Source of the DNA: Hydrocarboniphaga daqingensis
Lineage (GTDB): Bacteria > Pseudomonadota > Gammaproteobacteria > Nevskiales > Nevskiaceae
DNA: 64,000 nt
NCBI RefSeq assembly: GCF_900129825.1
Contig: NZ_FQWZ01000004.1
Span: forward strand, 28,223-92,222
Direction of reading: 5' to 3'
The position numbers and the translations under genes were made by a program. The notes under the pieces were generated by a model that was given only the letters and a program-made list of their open reading frames with translations, was not told the origin of the DNA and did no database searches. Each line of letters opens with the position of its first letter. Positions within the stretch are counted from its first letter, which is position 1. Of this stretch, positions 60,449 to 64,000 are shown one piece after another.

Positions 60449-62755
60449 TCATCGACTGCGGCCGCTGCCGTTGCTGTTGTTGCTCAGATTGTTGGCGGTC
60501 CCCAGCGCCCCGGGCGTGGCGGCATCGTCGCCGTCGTCGGACGGCAGCAGCGATGCGAAGCCGGTGCCGATGCGGCTCAGCCCCTTGAGCTCGAGCTGGA
60601 AGTAAATGCCGTTGTTCAACGCGCCGTCGGCACCGGTGATGAATCGACGGTAGGCCGCGCTGATCGCCCAGCAACAGGTCTCGTAGCTGGCCCCGACGAA
60701 GCTTTCGAGCGTCTTCTCGTCGCGGATCGAATAGCGGCTGCGTGCGCCGATGCGCCAGGCCGAGCTGACCGGCAGGTTGAACGAGACGTCGGTCTGCTCC
60801 AGCAGCCCGATGCGGTCACGGTAGGCGATGTCGAAGCGGCTGCCACTGGCCGGATTGCGGTAGCGCAGCGCCACATTGCTGCGTTCCAGCTCGGCGCGGT
60901 CCGGAGACCATTGGCCGATCACCTGGGCCGACCAATGGCTCAGGAAGTTGTAGTTGATCTCGCCGATGAAATCGGTCGCACCGGAATCCGGCGCGTCCTG
61001 TCCGGGCAGCGCCACGCGAGAGGCTTCGAGCCGGTACAGCTGACCGAAGCTGGCGCTCCACTGCATGTCGCCGGTTTCGGGATCGATGACGCGGGTGGTC
61101 ACCGTGCCGGTCAGATTGCGCGCGTCGGATATCCGGTCTTCGCCGAAGAACCGGTTACGTGCGAACAGCTGCGTGAAGTCGAAGTCGGGCTCGCCGGTGT
61201 CGAACAGCGGCAGCTGATCCTGGTTTTCATACGGCACGTACAGCGCAAATACGCGCGGTTCCAGCGTCTGGATCGCGCCGGTCGACGTGATCCGGTCGAA
61301 GCGCAGGCCACCCTCGGCCGAAACCACCGGCAAGGCGCGACTCGGTGACTGCTGCTGCTGATTGGCCAGCAGCGACTGGGTCGGGTCGCTGAGCTTGTAG
61401 CCGGTGTAGCGATAGTCGACCTGCGAGCTGACGTACCAGGCATTCAGATCGCGCTGGTAGCGCAGGTACGGCTGCAGATCGAGCCGCTGGCCTTCGACCG
61501 ACGCGCCGTCGCGGACGAAGTTGACGTACTCGGCGTTCAGGCCGGCGCGGGTGTCGAGATAGGTGTTGCGGGTCAGCGCATCGAAACGGATCTGCGGCAG
61601 CCGCTTGTAGGGGTCGTCGATCGCGCTGATGCCGTTGTCGATCGTCTGGAAGTTCTGCACCAGCGCGGTCACCCGATACGAGGCCGGCGACTGGTAGGTG
61701 AGCCGCGCGCTGCGCTCCAGATAGGTGATCGACGAGCTGGCGAACGTGCCGCCCAGGTCCTCGAAGTATTGTGGGTCGCTGACTTCGGCAAACGTCGCTT
61801 CCAGCCCGAGGTTGCGGCTGAACAGGTTCGCGTGGTCGACGCGCGTCAGGCTGCGGCTCTTGCCGAACACCTTATCGTCTTCCAGATAGTCGAACTGAGC
61901 GCGACCCTCGCCGTTGTTCAACAGATAGCGGCCGCTGGTGCCGAGCATGAAACCGCGCCGCGTCATCAGTCGCGGCGTCACGGTCGCGTCGTAGTTCGGC
62001 GCCAGGTTCAGATACACCGGCCAGCGCAGGTCGACGCCGGTCTGGTTGGTTTCGCCGATCGTGGGAAACAGCAGGCCGCTGCGTCGCCGGTCGTCGAGCG
62101 GAAACTGGAACCAGGGCACGTACAGAATCGGCACACCGCCGAAGCGCAGCCTTGCATGGCGCGCGGTACCCAATCCGGCATCCTGATCGAGACGGATGTC
62201 GCTGGCTTCGAGATACCAGGCGTTGGAGTTGATCGGGCAGGTCGTGTACGAGGTCTTGCGCAGCTCGGCCTTGCCGTCGGTGGCGACGCGAATCTCGCCC
62301 GATGTCCCGCGTGCGCCGCGTGTCGGCAGCACGAAGTCGCTGTCACGGAACACGCCGCTGTTGTCGTTCAGGTTGAAGCGCGCGCTGCCGCTCTTGATCA
62401 CCAGCTCGGGATTGCTGAACACCGACTCGGCATCGACGGTGATCAACTGCTGCGCATTGTCGTAGTCGATGTTGTCGGCGCTGATTTCCTTGGTGCCCTG
62501 GCGCACGCGTACCGAGCCCATCAACTGCGACAAGCCTTCGCGCGTCATCGACGCCGAGTCGGCTTCCACGAAGATTTTCTGGTCGAGTTCGCGTTCCTCG
62601 CCGCCGTCGGCAGACTCGACGACGGCGGTAAGCGGTGTCGTCGAATAGCGCGGCTGCGTACACATGCCCCCGTCGGCGGCGCCTGCGGCGAGACCGGGAC
62701 GGAGCAGCAGGCACAGCAGGCCGGCTGCCGGCAGGACGAGGGGGCGTTGGATCAT
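60449..62755 (-). CDS. lptD: LPS-assembly protein LptD
   Basis: The 768-residue outer-membrane barrel inserts lipopolysaccharide with LptE. After the signal peptide comes the OstA/LptA-like domain (IFVEADSASMTREG, ADNIDYDNAQQ), then the barrel. The Cys pattern is that of E. coli LptD: one near the N-terminus (C32), one near 173 (TTCPINSNAWYLE) and an adjacent pair near 690 (YETCCWAI), allowing the two inter-domain disulfides. A Gly/Asn/Ser-rich tail ends the protein. The ATG at 62755 gives the signal peptide. Confidence 0.95.
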   Translation of the reverse strand: MIQRPLVLPAAGLLCLLLRPGLAAGAADGGMCTQPRYSTTPLTAVVESADGGEERELDQKIFVEADSASMTREGLSQLMGSVRVRQGTKEISADNIDYDNAQQLITVDAESVFSNPELVIKSGSARFNLNDNSGVFRDSDFVLPTRGARGTSGEIRVATDGKAELRKTSYTTCPINSNAWYLEASDIRLDQDAGLGTARHARLRFGGVPILYVPWFQFPLDDRRRSGLLFPTIGETNQTGVDLRWPVYLNLAPNYDATVTPRLMTRRGFMLGTSGRYLLNNGEGRAQFDYLEDDKVFGKSRSLTRVDHANLFSRNLGLEATFAEVSDPQYFEDLGGTFASSSITYLERSARLTYQSPASYRVTALVQNFQTIDNGISAIDDPYKRLPQIRFDALTRNTYLDTRAGLNAEYVNFVRDGASVEGQRLDLQPYLRYQRDLNAWYVSSQVDYRYTGYKLSDPTQSLLANQQQQSPSRALPVVSAEGGLRFDRITSTGAIQTLEPRVFALYVPYENQDQLPLFDTGEPDFDFTQLFARNRFFGEDRISDARNLTGTVTTRVIDPETGDMQWSASFGQLYRLEASRVALPGQDAPDSGATDFIGEINYNFLSHWSAQVIGQWSPDRAELERSNVALRYRNPASGSRFDIAYRDRIGLLEQTDVSFNLPVSSAWRIGARSRYSIRDEKTLESFVGASYETCCWAISAAYRRFITGADGALNNGIYFQLELKGLSRIGTGFASLLPSDDGDDAATPGALGTANNLSNNSNGSGRSR

Positions 62756-62843
62756 GCGGGCGCTGAGTATCGGTTTTTGGTACGGTCCGCCGCAATCGTC
62801 CGCCCCCTTTTCGTTTCCTGATCGAGCCCGATCGAGCCTCCGC

Positions 62844-63866
62844 ATGAGCGTGTCCGTCCCTGATAGCTATGGCGCCGCCGGCGCCGCCCCCGATGCCCGC
62901 CGCGACGCGGCCCGCGCTTTCGCGCTGGCTGCACTGGGCCTGGCCGACGCGCACTTTGCACCGGCGTCGGCCGACGCCAGCTTTCGGCGCTACTTTCGCG
63001 TCGAGGCCGAAGGCCGCAGCTGGATCGTCATGGACGCGCCGCCGGAGCAGGAAAACTGCGAGCCGTTCATTCGCATCGCGGGCTTGATGCACGACGCCGG
63101 CGTCCACGTACCGCAGGTGCTGGCGCAGGACCTTGCGCAAGGCTATCTGCTGCTGTCCGACCTCGGTAGGCAGACGCTGCTGCAGGTCATCGACGCCGAC
63201 AACGCCGACGAATTTTTCACCGACGCGTTCGAGCCGCTGCTGCGCTGGCAATGCGCCTCGCGTCCCGGCGTGTTGCCGGCCTACGATGAGGCCTTGCTGC
63301 GCCGCGAACTGGCGCTGTTCCCGGATTGGTACATGGCGCAGCACTTGCGCACCGCGTTTACGCCGGCGCAGGCCGCGATCTGGGAGAGCGTACAAGCGCT
63401 GCTGGTGCGCTCGGCGCTGGAGCAGCCGCAGGTCTACGTGCATCGCGACTACATGCCGCGCAACCTGATGCTCAGCGAGCCCAACCCGGGCGTGCTCGAC
63501 TTTCAGGACGCGGTCTACGGCCCGATCACCTACGACGTCGTGTCGCTGTTCAAGGACGCGTTCCTGAGCTGGCCCGAAGCCCGCGTGCAAGCCTGGGCGC
63601 GCCAGTACTGGCTGCGCGCCCACGAAGTCGGGCTACCGATGCGCGCCGACTTCGACACGTTCTTCCGCGAATTCGAATGGATGGGCGTCCAGCGCCACCT
63701 GAAAGTACTCGGCATCTTTGCCCGCATTCACTACCGCGACGGCAAACCCAAGTACCTCGCCGACACGCCGCGCTTCGTCCGCTACATCCGCCAGACCGCA
63801 TCCCGCCATGCCGCGCTGATGCCGCTGCTGCGGCTGTTCGACGACCTCGGGCTGATCGAGGGCTGA
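62844..63866 (+). CDS. amgK: AmgK-like anomeric sugar kinase (aminoglycoside phosphotransferase fold)
   Basis: The 340-residue protein has the APH fold with the catalytic loop VHRDYMPRNLML and the metal-binding VLDFQDAVYGP. The family, divergent from lptD in many gammaproteobacteria, contains the N-acetylmuramate/N-acetylglucosamine kinase AmgK of the peptidoglycan recycling route to UDP-MurNAc. The partner murU would be expected next, but the sequence after the stop does not show a clear murU start. The Met at 62844 opens the conserved region. Confidence 0.85.
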   Translation: MSVSVPDSYGAAGAAPDARRDAARAFALAALGLADAHFAPASADASFRRYFRVEAEGRSWIVMDAPPEQENCEPFIRIAGLMHDAGVHVPQVLAQDLAQGYLLLSDLGRQTLLQVIDADNADEFFTDAFEPLLRWQCASRPGVLPAYDEALLRRELALFPDWYMAQHLRTAFTPAQAAIWESVQALLVRSALEQPQVYVHRDYMPRNLMLSEPNPGVLDFQDAVYGPITYDVVSLFKDAFLSWPEARVQAWARQYWLRAHEVGLPMRADFDTFFREFEWMGVQRHLKVLGIFARIHYRDGKPKYLADTPRFVRYIRQTASRHAALMPLLRLFDDLGLIEG

Positions 63867-63950
63867 GCGGTGCGGTCATCGACCAGGGCTGACGGCGCCA
63901 GGAGCAAGGCGTGACGGTTGCGACGATCTTGGCTGCCGGGAAGACCGCGT

Positions 63951-64000
63951 CACGGTGTCGCCGCAGGCGTGGGTGCGGACGCGGGCTTCCGGACGGCGCA
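63951..64000 (-). CDS. Possible C-terminal end of a minus-strand gene
   Basis: Read on the minus strand, the last bases give an open frame ending KPASAPTPAATP and TGA, which looks like an Ala/Pro/Thr-rich protein tail. The fragment is too short for any assignment. On the plus strand, GTG at 63912 after AGGAG reads VTVATILAAG, which recalls a nucleotidyltransferase start, but the following residues are an Arg/Gly run and do not support it. Confidence 0.25.

Noticed and set aside
63912..64000. Start of murU after amgK
   Set aside because: AGGAG and GTG followed by VTVATILAAG look promising, but the next residues are an Arg/Gly run with no resemblance to the nucleotidyltransferase signature that should follow.
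1..64000. CRISPR array, tRNA or rRNA genes, insertion sequences or prophage genes
   Set aside because: No evenly spaced direct repeats, cloverleaf-like sequences, transposase or phage motifs were noticed on reading; a dedicated search was not possible here.

Overview
The window looks like chromosomal DNA from a high-GC gammaproteobacterium. Three gene orders that are typical of that class point this way: rhlB divergent from trxA-rho, lptD-surA-pdxA-rsmA with an amgK-type kinase opposite lptD, and tolC just downstream. A DUF1302 outer-membrane-type protein and a PF10118 metal-dependent hydrolase suggest a Nevskiales/Solimonas-like lineage, but this is an inference that I could not test. I saw no rRNA, tRNA, CRISPR array, insertion sequence or phage gene.

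Layout. 1-6.1 kb: the end of a TetR-type regulator, then a minus-strand run with an RDD membrane protein, an uncharacterised protein, a single-domain class III cyclase homologue, a PYROXD2-like flavoprotein, a DUF6489-like protein, a MAPEG protein and purC. 6.2-11.4 kb: a small membrane protein, purD, a DUF1302 protein and, convergent to it across a strong bidirectional terminator, a PF10118 hydrolase. 11.5-16.7 kb: rho and trxA (minus), rhlB and a YfiH/PgeF-type protein (plus), apaH (minus). 16.8-25.6 kb: a compact Tad/Flp type IVb pilus locus (flp, tadE-like, cpaB, cpaC, cpaE/tadZ, cpaF/tadA, tadB, tadC, tadD, DUF3613), followed at 25.7-28.8 kb by a PAS-GGDEF protein with a degenerate EAL domain.

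29.3-54.6 kb is the accessory centre of the window. It begins with a small, very glycine-rich protein that has its own RBS and is followed by a terminator-like hairpin. Then come a GT2-GT4 fusion glycosyltransferase, a protein with ChW-like repeats and a Lys/Ala tail, a GT4 enzyme, a HlyB-type ABC exporter with an apparently inactive C39-like domain, its HlyD partner, a protein with about 20 Sel1 repeats, a second GT2-GT4 fusion, an SGNH-like protein and a GSCFA protein. A minus-strand trio follows (methyltransferase, exported helical protein, second SGNH-like protein), then a TPR protein with repeated GWAWD modules and a GT4-GT4 fusion. No flippase, polymerase or lipid-linked initiating transferase was seen. 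My working hypothesis is a type I secretion system coupled to cytoplasmic glycosylation of its cargo; the small glycine-rich protein is the best cargo candidate inside the locus.

54.7-64 kb returns to housekeeping: a secreted protein with an internal duplication, tolC (which could supply the outer-membrane channel for the exporter), rsmA, pdxA, surA, lptD and an amgK-like sugar kinase. The surA, lptD and tolC products serve outer-membrane biogenesis and export.
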